Notes under the pieces: model-generated | Databases searched by the model: none | Told to the model about the DNA's origin: nothing | Seen by the model: only the letters and a program-made list of their open reading frames with translations | Part shown: positions 52,260 to 64,000 of the stretch, piece by piece | Layout: the number at the start of each line of letters is the position of its first letter | Numbering within the stretch: the stretch's first letter is position 1 | Position numbers and translations under genes: made by a program | Assembly: GCA_037013495.1 (NCBI GenBank) | Contig: CM072810.1 | Location: 70,912,449-70,976,448, forward strand | Length of the DNA: 64,000 nucleotides | Origin: Hippophae tibetana | Lineage: Eukaryota; Streptophyta; Magnoliopsida; Rosales; Elaeagnaceae | Reading direction: 5' to 3'

Positions 52260-55200
52260 CTTTGGAATCCATGCTTTGATTTTAGGAACCATTACAAGGT
52301 TCGATTTCATATATTATATTAAAAGTTTCGACACCCGAGTCAAAAGTAAAGGCGGTGTAAAATTGGAACTGTGATTTATCAAATGTTGTTTTTTTTAATA
52401 TTGTAAACAGTAGAATCCATCTTCTTTTTCCTTAAAATTATTATGAAGAACAAAGATTGATTGAGAGAAGATATAAAGATCAAGACTAAGAGATGAGTAT
52501 TTAAAAAAGAACTACGAAATGAAATCCACAGACGAAAACGACATCATTAAATCCATAAAATCAAAACCTTTTGATGCCAAAATATAATGATGACTCCATT
52601 TGATGTGTCAAATCGAGGCATTCCATCAAGAACCCTTGGAAGATAAGTACAAAGCTTGGTAAAAAATATTTTCATTAATTATACTAGTTCTTCCTCCTTC
52701 AAAAGGTTGTTGTTCTCTTATATAAGCAACAAAACCCTACACGTAATGCAACCTTAGTGGGAATATTTAGTTGTGAAATATGCTTAATCCAAGCGTAAAG
52801 AATAAAAACATAAAAAATATATGATAAATAAGACCAATAAAATTGAAAAATTTAGTATAAACAAAATCGCTAAACATAAAGTCCCATAATTAAATAAAAC
52901 AAAAATAATTGCTTCCAAATTTAATTCTTCCATTTGATATTCCAAATATATCCCTTGTAAAGGATCATGAGAATATTTTATGATATTTAGAATACTTGTT
53001 GGATATTAAGAACTTTAGAATTTATTTAAACACACTCTTGGTGAGTAACTTCATCGCTCTTATGGTGAAATGGAATAAAACTGAAAGCAAAAAAAAACCG
53101 GCATAGGTGCGACAAAAATTTTAATCTCTCGGTAGGTGATGTAAACGGTGGAATTTGATTTCAAAAAATAATATTCTTCGGAATCCATGCTCTGATTATA
53201 GGAACCTTTACAAGGTTCGATTTGATATATTATATTAAAAGTTTCTACACCAGAGTCAAAGTAAAGGCGGTGTAAAATTGGAACTCAGATTTATCAAATG
53301 TTCTTTGTTTTAATATTGGAAATAGTAGAATCTATCTTCTTTTTCCTACAATTTTGTTATGAAGAACAAAGATTGATTGAGAGTAGATATAAAGATCAAC
53401 ACTAAGAGATGAGTATTTAAAAAAGAACTACGAAATGAAATCCATAGACGAAAACGACATCATTAATTCCATAAAACCAAAACCTTTTGATGCCTAAAAA
53501 TAATGATCACTCCATTTGATGTGTCAAATCGAGGCATTCCATCAAGAAACCTTGGAAGAAAAATACAAAGCTTGGTAAAAAATATTTTCATTAATTATAC
53601 TAGTTCTTCCTCCTTCAAAAGTTTGTTGTTTTTCTTGTTTAAGCAACAAAACCCTACATGTAATGCAACCTTAGTGGGGATATTTAGTTGTGAAATGTGC
53701 TTAATCCATCTGTAAATAATAAAAGCATAAAACAAAATATGATAAATACGACAAATAAAATTCAAAAATTTAGTATAAACAAAATCGCTAGACATAAAGT
53801 CCCATAATTAAATAAAACAAAAATAATTGCTTCCAAAATTAATTCTTCCATTTGATATTTCAAATATATCCCTTGTAAAGGATCATGAGGATATTTTATG
53901 ATCTTGAGAATACTTGTTGGATATTAAGAACTTTAGAATTTTTTTAAACATTCTCTTGGTGAGGAACTCCATCGCTCTTATGGTGGCATTGAATAAAACC
54001 AAAAGTGAGAAAAACGGCATAGGTGTGACGAAAAGTTTAAACTCTCGGTAGGTGATGTAAACGGTGGAATTTGATTTCAAAAAATAATATTCTTCAGAAT
54101 CCATGCTTTGATTATAGGAACCTTTACAAGGTTCGATTTCATATATTATATTAAAAGTTTCGACACCCGAGTCAAAAGTAAAGGCGGTGTAAAATTGGAA
54201 CTGTGATTTATCAAATGTTGTTTTTTTTAATATTGTAAACAGTAGAATCCATCTTCTTTTTCCTTAAAATTATTATGAAGAACAAAGATTTATTGAGAGA
54301 AGATATAAAGATCAAGACTAAGAGATGAGTATTTAAAAAATAACTACGAAATGAAATCCATAGACGAAAACGATATCATTAAATCCATAAAATCAAAACC
54401 TTTTGATGCCAAAATATAATGATCACTCCATTTGATGTGTCAAATCGAGGAATTCCATCAAGAACCCTTGGAAGATAAGTACAAAGCTTGGTAAAAAATA
54501 TTTTCATTAATTATACTAGTTCTTCCTCCTTCAAAAGGTTGTTGTTCTCTTATATAAGCAACAAAACCCTACACGTAATGCAACCTTAGTGGGAATATTT
54601 AGTTGTGAAATGTGCTTAATCCATCCGTAAAGAATAAAAGCATAAAAAACATATGATAAATAAAACAAATAAAATTCAAAAATTTACTATAAACAAAATC
54701 ACAAGACATAAAGTCCCATAATTAAAAAAATAAAAATAATTGCTTCAGAAATTAATTCTTCCATTTGATATTCCAAATATATCCCTTGTAAAGGATCGTG
54801 AGAATATTTTATTATCTTGAGAATACTTGTTGGATATTAAGAACTTTAGAATTATTTTAAACACACTCTTGTTGAGTAACTCCATCGCTCTTATGGTGGC
54901 ATTGAATAAAACCGAAAGCGAGAAAAACGGAATAGGTGCGAGGAAAATTTTAAACTCACGGTAGGTGATGTAAACGGTGGAATTTGATTTCAAAAAATAA
55001 TATTCATCGGAATCCATGCTCTGATTATAGGAACCTTTACAAGGTTCGATTTCATATATTATATTAAAACTTTCGACACCAAAGTCAAAAGTAAAGGCGG
55101 TGTAAAATTGGAACTGTGATTTATCAAATGTTGTTTTTTTTAATATTGTAAAGAGTAGAATCCATCTTCTTTTTCCTTAAAATTATTATGAAGAACAAAG

Positions 55201-55910
55201 ATTGATTGAGAGAAGATATAAAGATCAAGACTAAGAGATGAGTATTTAAAAATAAACTACGAAATGAAATCCACAAACGAAAACGACATCATTAATTCCA
55301 TAAAACCAAAACCTTTTGATGCCAAAATATAATGATCACTCCATTTGATGTGTCAAATCAAGGCATTCCATCAAGAACCCGTGGAAGAAAAGTACAGTCA
55401 AAAATATTTTCATTAATTATACTAGTTCTTCCTCCTTCAAAAGGTTGTTGTTCTCTTATATAAGCAACAAAACCCTACACGTAATGCAACCTTAGAGGAA
55501 ATATTTAGTTGTGAAATGTGCTTAATCCATCCGTAAAGAATAAAAGCATAAAAAACATATGATAAATAAAACAAATAAAATTCAAAAATTTAGTATAAAC
55601 AAAATCGCAAGACATAAAGTCCCATAATTAAAAAAAGAAAAATAATTGCTTCAGAAATTAATTCTTCCATTTGATATTCCAAATATATCCCTTGTAAAGG
55701 ATCATGAGAATATTTTATGTTCTTGAGAATACTTGTTGAATGTTAAGAACTTTAGGCTTTTTTTAAACACACTCTTGGTGAGTAACTCCATCGCTCTTAT
55801 GGTTGCATTGAATAAAACCGAAAGCGAGAAAAATGGAATAGGTGCGAGGAAAATTTTAAACTCACGGTAGGTGATGTAAACGGTGGAATTTGATTTCAAA
55901 AAATAATATT
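52260..55910 (-). repeat. Minus-arm higher-order repeat, 3,651-bp 4-mer, copy 2
   Basis: Direct tandem copy of 48,609-52,259. At about 55,911 the match ends: attcttcggaatccatgctctaa replaces attctttggaatccatgctttga. Copy length equals the offset, as expected for a single clean unequal exchange. Confidence 0.9.
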
Positions 55911-56049
55911 CTTCGGAATCCATGCTCTAATTATAGGAACCTTTACATGGTTCGTTTTGATATATTATATTAAAACTTTCGACACCAAAGTCAAAAGTAA
56001 AGGCGATGTAAAATTGGAACTCTGATTTATCAAATGTTTTTTTTAAATT

Positions 56050-58126
56050 GTAAACAGTAGAATCCATCTTCTTTTTCCTAAAAATATTTTATGAAAAACA
56101 AAGATTGATTGAGAGTAGATATAAAGATCAAGACTGAGAGATGAGTATTTAAAAATGAATTACGAAATGAAATCCACAAACGAAAACGACATCATTAATT
56201 CCATAAAACCAAAACCTTTTGATGCCAAAATATAATGATCACTCCATTTGATGTGTCAAATCGAGGCATTCCATCAAGAACCCGTGGAAGAAAAGTACAG
56301 TCAAAAATATTTTCATTAATTATACTAGTTCTTCCTCCTTCAAAAGGTTGTTGTTCTCTTATATAAGCAACAAAACCCTACACGTAATGCAACCTTAGAG
56401 GGAATATTTAGTTGTGAAATGTGCTTAATCCATCCGTAAAGAATAAAACCATAAAAAACATATGATAAATAAGACCTATAAAATTGAACAATTTAGTATA
56501 AACAAAATCGCTAAACATTAATTTCCCTAATTATATAAAACAAAATTTATTGCTTCCAAAATTAATTCTTCAATTAGATATTCCAAATATATCCCTCGTA
56601 AAGGATCATGAAAATGTTTTATGATATTTAGAATAGTTATTGGATATTAAGAACTTTAGAATTTTTTTAAACACACTCTTGGTGAGTAACTCCATCGCTC
56701 TTATGGTGGCATTGAATAAAACCGAAAGCAAAAAAACACGGCATAGTTGCGACAAAAATTTAAAACTCTCGGTAGGTGATGTAAACGGTGGAATTTGATT
56801 TCAAAAAATAATATTCTTCGGAATCCATGCTCTGATTATAGGAACCTTTACAAGGTTTGATTTGATATATTATATTAAAAGTTTCTACATCTGAGTCAAA
56901 AGTAAAGGCGGTGTAAAATTGGACATCAGATTTATCAAATAAATTTTTTTTTAATATTGGAAACAGTAGAATCTATCTTCTTTTTCCTACAATTTTTTTA
57001 TGAAGAACAAAGATTGATTGAGGGTAGATATAAAGATCAAGACTAAGAGATGAGTATTTAAAAAGGAACTACGAAATGAAATCCACAGACGAAAACAACA
57101 TAATTAATTCCATAAAACCAAAACCTTTTGATGCCAAAAAATAATGATCACTCCATTTGATGTGTCAAATCGAGGCATTCCATCAAGAACCCTTGGAAGA
57201 AAAGTACAAAGCTTGGTAAAAAAAGTTTTCATTAATTATACAAGTTCTTCCTCCTTCAAAAGTTAGTTGTTTTCTTATTTAAGCAATAAAACCCTACACG
57301 TAATGCAACCTTAGTGGCGATATTTAGTTGTGAAATGTGCTTAATCCATCTGTAAATAATAAAACCATAAAACAAAATATGATAAATAAGACAAATGAAT
57401 TTCAAAAATTTAGTATTAACAAAATCGCTAGACATAAAGTCCCATAATTAAATAAAACATAAATAATTGCTTCCAAAATTAATTCTTCCATTTGATATTC
57501 CAAATATATCCATTGTAAAGGATTATGAGAATATTTTATGATCTTGTGAATATTTGTTGGATATTAAGAACTTTAGATTTTTTTTAAACACACTGTTGGT
57601 GAGTAACTCCATCGCTCTTATGGTGTCATTGAATAAAACCGAAAGCGAGAAAAACGGAATATGTGCGACGAAAATTTTAAACTCTCGGTAGGTGATGTAA
57701 ACGGTGGAATTTGATTAAAAAAAAATATTCTTCGGATCCATGCTCTGATTATAGGAACCTTTACAAGGTTCGTTTTGATATATTAAATTAAAAATTTCGA
57801 CACCCGAGTCAAAAGTAAAGGCGGTGTAAAATTGGAACTGTGATTTATCAAATTTACTTTTTTTTAATATTGTAAACAGTAGAATCCATCTTAATTTTCC
57901 TAAAAACAATTTATGAAGAACAAAGATTGATTGAGAGTAGATATAAAGAACAAGACTAAGAGATGAGTATTTTAAAAAGAACTTCGAAATGAAATCCACA
58001 GACGAAAACGACATCAGTAATTCCATAAAACCAAAACGTTTTGATGCCAAAAAATAATGATCACTCCATTTGATGTGTCAAATCGAGGCATTCCATCAAG
58101 AACCCTTGGAAGAAAAGTACAAAGCT
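56050..58126 (-). repeat. Minus-arm duplicated segment, 2,717-bp offset, copy 1
   Basis: Anchors 56067/58784, 56976/59693 and 57889/60606 are 2,717 bp apart. Identity holds over only about 2,077 bp, starting just before the 56067 anchor (the tracts upstream differ: atgttttttttaaattg versus atgttcttttttttaatattg) and ending near aagcttggt/aagctttgt. Confidence 0.85.
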
Positions 58127-58445
58127 TGGTAAAAAATATTTTCATTAATTATAGTGGTTCTTCCTCCTTCAAAAGGTTGTTGTTTTCTTATATAAGCAAC
58201 AAAACCGTACACGTAATGCAACCTTAGTGGGAATATTTAGTTGTGAAATGTGCTTAATCCATCCGTAAATAACAAAATCATAAAAAACATATGATAAATA
58301 AGACAAATAAAATTCCAAAATTTAGTATATACAAAATCGCTAGACATAGAGTCCCATAATTAAATAAAACAAAAATAATTGCTTCCAAAATTAATTCTTC
58401 CATTTGATATTCCAAATATATCCCTTGTAAAGGATCATGAGAATA

Positions 58446-58456
58446 TTTGGTGGATA
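58446..58456 (-). other. 19-bp deletion in one minus-arm monomer
   Basis: The text gaatatttggtggatatt stands where neighbours have gaatatttta, a further 17 bases, and then gttggatatt. The monomer is shortened to 895 bp. The deletion is not shared by other monomers in the window, so it is a private, probably young, change. Confidence 0.8.
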
Positions 58457-58766
58457 TTAAGAACTTTAGAACCTTTTTAAACACACTCTTGGTGAGTAAC
58501 TCCATCGCTCATATGGTGGCATTGAATAAAACCGAAATCCGGAAAAACGAAATAGGTACGATGAAAGTTTTAAACTCTCGGTAGGTGATGTAACAGAGGA
58601 ATTTGATTTAAAAAAATAATATTCTTTGGAATCCATGCTCTGATTATAGGAACCTTTACAAGGTTCGATTTGATATATTATATTAAAAGTTTCGACACCC
58701 GAGTCAAAAGTAAAGGCAGCATAAAATTGGAACTCTAATTTATCAAATGTTCTTTTTTTTAATATT

Positions 58767-60843
58767 GTAAACAGTAGAATCCATCTTCTTTTTCCTAAAA
58801 ATATTTTATGAAAAACAAAGATTGATTGAGAGTAGATATAAAGATCAAGACTGAGAGATGAGTATTTAAAAATGAATTACGAAATGAAATCCACAAACGA
58901 AAACGACATCATTAATTCCATAAAACCAAAACCTTTTGATGCCAAAATATAATGATCACTCCATTTGATGTGTCAAATCGAGGCATTCCATCAAGAACCC
59001 GTGGAAGAAAAGTACAGTCAAAAATATTTTCATTAATTATACTAGTTCTTCCTCCTTCAAAAGGTTGTTGTTCTCTTATATAAGCAACAAAACCCTACAC
59101 GTAATGCAACCTTAGAGGGAATATTTAGTTGTAAAATGTGCTTAATCCATCCGTAAAGAATAAAACCATAAAAAACATATGATAAATAAGACCTATAAAA
59201 TTGAACAATTTAGTATAAACAAAATCGCTAAACATTAATTTCCCTAATTATATAAAACAAAAATTATTGCTTCCAAAATTAATTCTTCAATTAGATATTC
59301 CAAATATATCCCTCGTAAAGGATCATGAAAATGTTTTATGATATTTAGAATAGTTATTGGATATTAAGAACTTTAGAATTTTTTTAAACACACTCTTGGT
59401 GAGTAACTCCATCGCTCTTATGGTGGCATTGAATAAAACCGAAAGCAAAAAAACACGGCATAGTTGCGACAAAAATTTAAAACTCTCGGTAGGTGATGTA
59501 AACGGTGGAATTTGATTTCAAAAAATAATATTCTTCGGAATCCATGCTCTGATTATAGGAACCTTTACAAGGTTTGATTTGATATATTATATTAAAAGTT
59601 TCTACATCTGAGTCAAAAGTAAAGGCGGTGTAAAATTGGACATCAGATTTATCAAATAAATTTTTTTTTAATATTGGAAACAGTAGAATCTATCTTCTTT
59701 TTCCTACAATTTTTTTATGAAGAACAAAGATTGATTGAGGGTAGATATAAAGATCAAGACTAAGAGATGAGTATTTAAAAAGGAACTACGAAATGAAATC
59801 CACAGACGAAAACAACATAATTAATTCCATAAAACCAAAACCTTTTGATGCCAAAAAATAATGATCACTCCATTTGATGTGTCAAATCGAGGCATTCCAT
59901 CAAGAACCCTTGGAAGAAAAGTACAAAGCTTGGTAAAAAAAGTTTTCATTAATTATACAAGTTCTTCCTCCTTCAAAAGTTAGTTGTTTTCTTATTTAAG
60001 CAATAAAACCCTACACGTAATGCAACCTTAGTGGCGATATTTAGTTGTGAAATGTGCTTAATCCATCTGTAAATAATAAAACCATAAAACAAAATATGAT
60101 AAATAAGACAAATGAATTTCAAAAATTTAGTATTAACAAAATCGCTAGACATAAAGTCCCATAATTAAATAAAACATAAATAATTGCTTCCAAAATTAAT
60201 TCTTCCATTTGATATTCCAAATATATCCATTGTAAAGGATTATGAGAATATTTTATGATCTTGAGAATATTTGTTGGATATTAAGAACTTTAGATTTTTT
60301 TTAAACACACTGTTGGTGAGTAACTCCATCGCTCTTATGGTGTCATTGAATAAAACCGAAAGCGAGAAAAACGGAATATGTGCGACGAAAATTTTAAACT
60401 CTCGGTAGGTGATGTAAACGGTGGAATTTGATTAAAAAAAAATATTCTTCGGATCCATGCTCTGATTATAGGAACCTTTACAAGGTTCGTTTTGATATAT
60501 TAAATTAAAAATTTCGACACCCGAGTCAAAAGTAAAGGCGGTGTAAAATTGGAACTGTGATTTATCAAATTTACTTTTTTTTAATATTGTAAACAGTAGA
60601 ATCCATCTTAATTTTCCTAAAAACAATTTATGAAGAACAAAGATTGATTGAGAGTAGATATAAAGAACAAGACTAAGAGATGAGTATTTTAAAAAGAACT
60701 TCGAAATGAAATCCACAGACGAAAACGACATCAGTAATTCCATAAAACCAAAACGTTTTGATGCCAAAAAATAATGATCACTCCATTTGATGTGTCAAAT
60801 CGAGGCATTCCATCAAGAACCCTTGGAAGAAAAGTACAAAGCT
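58767..60843 (-). repeat. Minus-arm duplicated segment, 2,717-bp offset, copy 2
   Basis: Partner of 56,050-58,126. The 640 bp between the two copies (58,127-58,766) does not match the expected continuation at 60,844-61,484, nor the stretch before 56,050. The layout is therefore not a simple intact tandem duplication. One difference within the copies is gatcttgtgaat/gatcttgagaat. Confidence 0.8.
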
Positions 60844-61649
60844 TTGTAAAAAATATGTTCATTAATTATACTAGTTCTTCCTCCTTCAAAAGTTTGTTGT
60901 TTTCTTTTTTAAGCAACAAAACCCTACACGTAATGCAAACGTAGTGGGGATATTTAGTTATGATATGTGCTTAATCTATCTGTAAATAATAAAAGCATAA
61001 AAAACATATGATAAATAAGACAAATAAAATTCAAAAACTTAGTATAAACAAAATCGCTAGACATATAGTCCCATAATTAAATAAAACAAAAATAATTGCT
61101 TCCAAAATTAATTCTTCCATTTTATATTCCAAATATATCCCTTGTAAAGGATCATGAGAATATTTTATGATCTTGAGAATATTTCTTGGATATTAAAAAC
61201 TTTAGAATTTTTTGAAAGACACTCTTGGTGAGTAACTCCATTGCTCTTATGGTGGCATTGAATAAAACCGAAAGCCAAACAAAACGGTATAGGTGCGACA
61301 AAAATTTTAAACTCTCGGTAGGTGATGTAAACGGTGGAATTTGATTTCAAAAAAAAATATTTTTCGGAATCCATGCTCTGATTATAGGAACCTTTACACG
61401 GTTCAATTTGATATATTATATTAAAAGTTTCTACACCCGAGTCAAAAGTAAAGGCGGTGTAAAATTGGAACTTAGATTTATCAAATGTTCTTTTTTTTTA
61501 TATTGGAAACAGTAGAATCTATCTTCTTTTTCCTACAATTTTTTTATGAAGAACAAATATTGATTGAGAGTAGATATAAAGATCAAGGCTAAGTGATGAG
61601 TATTTAAAAAATAACTACGAAATGAAATCCCCAGACGAAAATGACATCA

Positions 61650-61778
61650 TTAATTCCATAAAACCAAAACCTTTTGATGCCAAAAAATAATGATCACTCC
61701 ATTTGATGTGTCAAATCGAGGCATTCCATCAAGAACCCTTGGAAGAAAAGTACAAAGCTTGGTAAAAAATATTTTCAT
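61650..61778 (-). other. Conserved small ORF, minus-arm copy (42 codons)
   Basis: Reads from ATG (complement 61776-61778) to TAA (complement 61650-61652). It begins MKIFFTKLCT, has GMPRFDTSNG in the middle and ends LVLWN. It aligns without gaps to the plus-arm frame over about 40 codons. Copies near 62,600-62,700 and 63,500-63,605 are frame-shifted by homopolymer changes, so the frame is not kept in every monomer. Confidence 0.25.
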
Positions 61779-63042
61779 TAATTATACTAGTTCTTCCTCC
61801 TTCAAAAGTTTGTTGTTTTCTTTTTTAAGCAACAAAACCCTACACGTAATGCAACCTTAGTGGGAATATTTAGTTGTCAAATATGCTTAATCCATCCGTA
61901 AAGAATAAAACCATAAAAAACATATGATAAATAAGACCAATAAAATTGAAAAATTTAGTATAAAGAAAATCGCTAAACATAAATTCCCATAATTAAATAA
62001 AACAAAAATAATTGCTTCCAAAATTAATTCTCTCATTAGATATTCCAAATATATCCCTTGTAAAGGATCGTGAGAATATTTTATGATCTTGAGAATACTT
62101 TTTGGATATTAAGAACTTTAGAATTTTTTTAAACACACTCTTGGTGAGTAACTCCATCGCTCTTATGGTGGCATTGAATAAAACCGAAAGCAAAAAAAAT
62201 GGCATAGGTGCGACGAAAATTTTAAACTCTCGGTAGGTGATGTAAACGGTGGAATTTGATTTCAAAAAATAATATTCTTCGGAATCCATTCTCTGATTAT
62301 AGGAACCTTTACAAGGTTCGATTTGATATATTATATTAAAAGTTTCGACACCCGAGTCAAAAGTATAGGCGGTGTAAAATTGGAACTCTGATTTATCAAA
62401 TGTTCTTTTTTTTAATATTTTAAACAGTAGAATCCATCTTCTTTTTCTTTAAAATTTTTTATGAAGAACAAAGATTGATTGAGAGTAGATATAAAGATCA
62501 AGGCTAAGAGATGAGTATTTAAAAAAGAACTTCGAAATGATTTGCACAGACGGAAACGACATAATTAATTCCATAAAACCAAAACCTTTTGATGCCAAAA
62601 AAAATGATCACTCCATTTGATGTGTCAAATCGAGGCATTCTATCAAGAACCCTTGGAAGAAAAGTACAAAGCCTGGTAAAAAATATTTTCATTAATTATA
62701 CTAGTTCTTCCTCCTTCAAAAGTTTGTTGTTTTCTTTTTTAAGCAACAAAACCCTACACGTAATGCAACCTTAGTGGGAATATTTAGTTGTGAAATATGC
62801 TTAATCCATCCGTAAAGAATAAAACCAAAAAAAACATATGATAAATAAGACCAATTAAATTGAAAAATTTATTATAAAGAAAATCGCTTAACATAAAGTC
62901 CCATAATTAAATAAAACAAAAATAATTGCTTCCAAAATTAATTCTTCCCTTTGATATTCCAAATATATCCCTTGTAAAGGATCATGAGAATATTTTATGA
63001 TATTTAGAATACTTGTTGGATATTAAGAACTTTAGAATTTTT

Positions 63043-63513
63043 TTAAAGACACTCTTGTTGAGTAACTCCATTGCTCTTATGGTGGCATTGAATAAAACCG
63101 AAAACCAAACAAAATGGTATAGGTGCGACAAAAATTTTAAACTCTCGGTAGGTGATGTAAGCGGTGGAATTTGATTTAAAAAAAAAATATTCTTCGGAAT
63201 CCATGACCTGATTATAGGAACCTTTACAAGGTTCGATTTGAGATATTATATTAAAAGTTTCTACACCCGAGTCAAAACTAAAGACGGTGTAAAATTGGAA
63301 CTCTGATTTTTCAAATGTTCTTTTTTTTAATATTGTAAACAGTAGAATCCATCTTCTTTTTACTAAAATATTTTTATGAAGAACAAATATTGATTTAGAG
63401 TAGATATAAAGATCAAGACTAAGAGATGAGTATTTAAAAAAGACCAAAGAAATGACATCCACAGGCGAAAACGACATCATTAATTCCATAAAACCAAAAC
63501 GTTTTGATGCCAA
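63043..63513 (-). pseudogene. Longest minus-arm open frame (156 codons, TTG start)
   Basis: A single open frame covers a monomer part that is broken in most neighbours. It starts at TTG, reads ASKRFGFMEL, then FTILKKRTFE, FDSGVETFNI, MDSEEYFFFK and YITYREFKIF, and ends in QQECL. Shorter versions of 111 codons lie at 57,715-58,050 and 60,432-60,767, and 3′ pieces of the same or neighbouring frames at 61,993-62,289 and 55,702-55,923. No start ATG, splice pattern or known domain is seen. The most likely reading is chance or relic coding sequence in a satellite. Confidence 0.2.
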
Positions 63514-64000
63514 AAAATAATGATCACTCCATTTGATGTGTCAAATCCAGGCATTCCATCAAGAACCCTTGGAAGAAAAGTACAAAGCTTGGTAAAAAAA
63601 ATTTCATTAATTATACAAGTTCTTCCTCCTTCAAAAGCTTGTTGTTGTCTTATATAAGCAACAAAACCCTACAAGTAATGCAACCTTAGTGGGAATATTT
63701 AGTTGTGAAATGTGCTTAATCCATCCGTAAATAATAAAAGCATAAAAAACATATGATAAATAAGACAAATTAAATTCAAAAATTAAGTATAAAAAAATCG
63801 CAAAATATAAAGTCCCATAATTAAAAAAATAAAAATAATTGCTTCCAAAATTAATTCTTCCATTTGATATTCCAAATATATCCCTTGTAAAGGATCATGA
63901 GAATATATTATGATCTTGAGAATACTTGTTGGATATTAAGAACTTTAGAATTTTTTTAAACACACTCTTGGTGAGTAACTCCATCGCTCTTATGGTGGTA

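Larger units (their letters stand above)
47594..64000 (-). repeat. Tandem satellite array, minus-arm subfamily, ~912-bp monomer
   Basis: This is the same monomer family in reverse orientation. The complement of the anchor ATGG (ccat or ctat before cttctttttcc) has its last base at 47853, 48769, 49684, 50601, 51514, 52420, 53335, 54252, 55165, 56067, 56976, 57889, 58784, 59693, 60606, 61522, 62437 and 63352. Spacing is 895-917 bp. Compared with the plus arm, every monomer carries many fixed differences, for example ggattccGAAgaa where the plus arm has a TAA, gcatcaaaagg for gcgtcaaaagg, and tttgacacatcaaat for ttcgacacatcaaag. The arms are therefore two subfamilies, not one recently inverted block. 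The array runs off the window edge. Confidence 0.96.

Noticed and set aside
1..64000. Centromere or sex/B-chromosome repeat
   Set aside because: Long higher-order satellites are found in such places, but nothing in the sequence itself (no CENP-B-like box recognised, no flanking genes) locates this array.
1..64000. rDNA, tRNA or organellar genome
   Set aside because: No rRNA or tRNA sequence is visible in the monomer, and no recognised mitochondrial or plastid gene appears in any frame.

Overview
This window is one continuous stretch of long-period satellite DNA. It contains no single-copy flanking sequence and no convincing gene. A strongly AT-rich monomer of about 919 bp repeats head-to-tail from the first base to about 47,596 (52 anchor positions). 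The array then flips orientation and continues to the last base as a related but clearly different subfamily with a period of about 912 bp (18 anchor positions). Both window edges cut through a monomer, so the array is larger than what is shown.

The source is almost certainly a eukaryotic nuclear genome: high-copy satellite, higher-order repeats and no prokaryotic gene structure. A land plant is a plausible guess, because each monomer has a plant-style telo-box (AAACCCTA) next to a TATATAAG motif, and the plus arm has one TTTAGGG per monomer. I do not recognise the satellite family and cannot name a species.

Layout. (1) 1-47,596, plus arm: monomers fall into two main types, A (ctctttac after the anchor ATGG) and B (cttcttac). 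They are organised into multi-kb duplications: 4,594 bp (5-mer) around 3.6-12.7 kb, 5,521 bp (6-mer) around 13.8-24.6 kb, 3,680 bp (4-mer) around 27.5-35.0 kb, and 1,836/1,834 bp dimers around 35.7-43 kb. From about 43.7 kb to the junction the monomers carry more private changes. The last one has lost about 80 bp net and carries a locally templated filler. (2) 47,594-47,596: orientation switch with a 3-bp overlap (TAA). (3) 47,594-64,000, minus arm: a 3,651-bp tandem duplication (48.6-55.9 kb) and a 2,717-bp-offset duplication (56.05-60.84 kb).

Coding potential. Each monomer has stretches of open frame in three different frames. Their longest versions (155-156 codons) begin only with TTG and are broken in sister monomers by T-tract length changes, a TG insertion and nonsense differences. 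I read them as decayed or incidental frames kept alike by array homogenisation. The most gene-like element is a short module found in both arms: telo-box, TATATAAG, about 49 nt, then an ATG opening a frame of 42-43 codons. Whether it is transcribed cannot be told from sequence.
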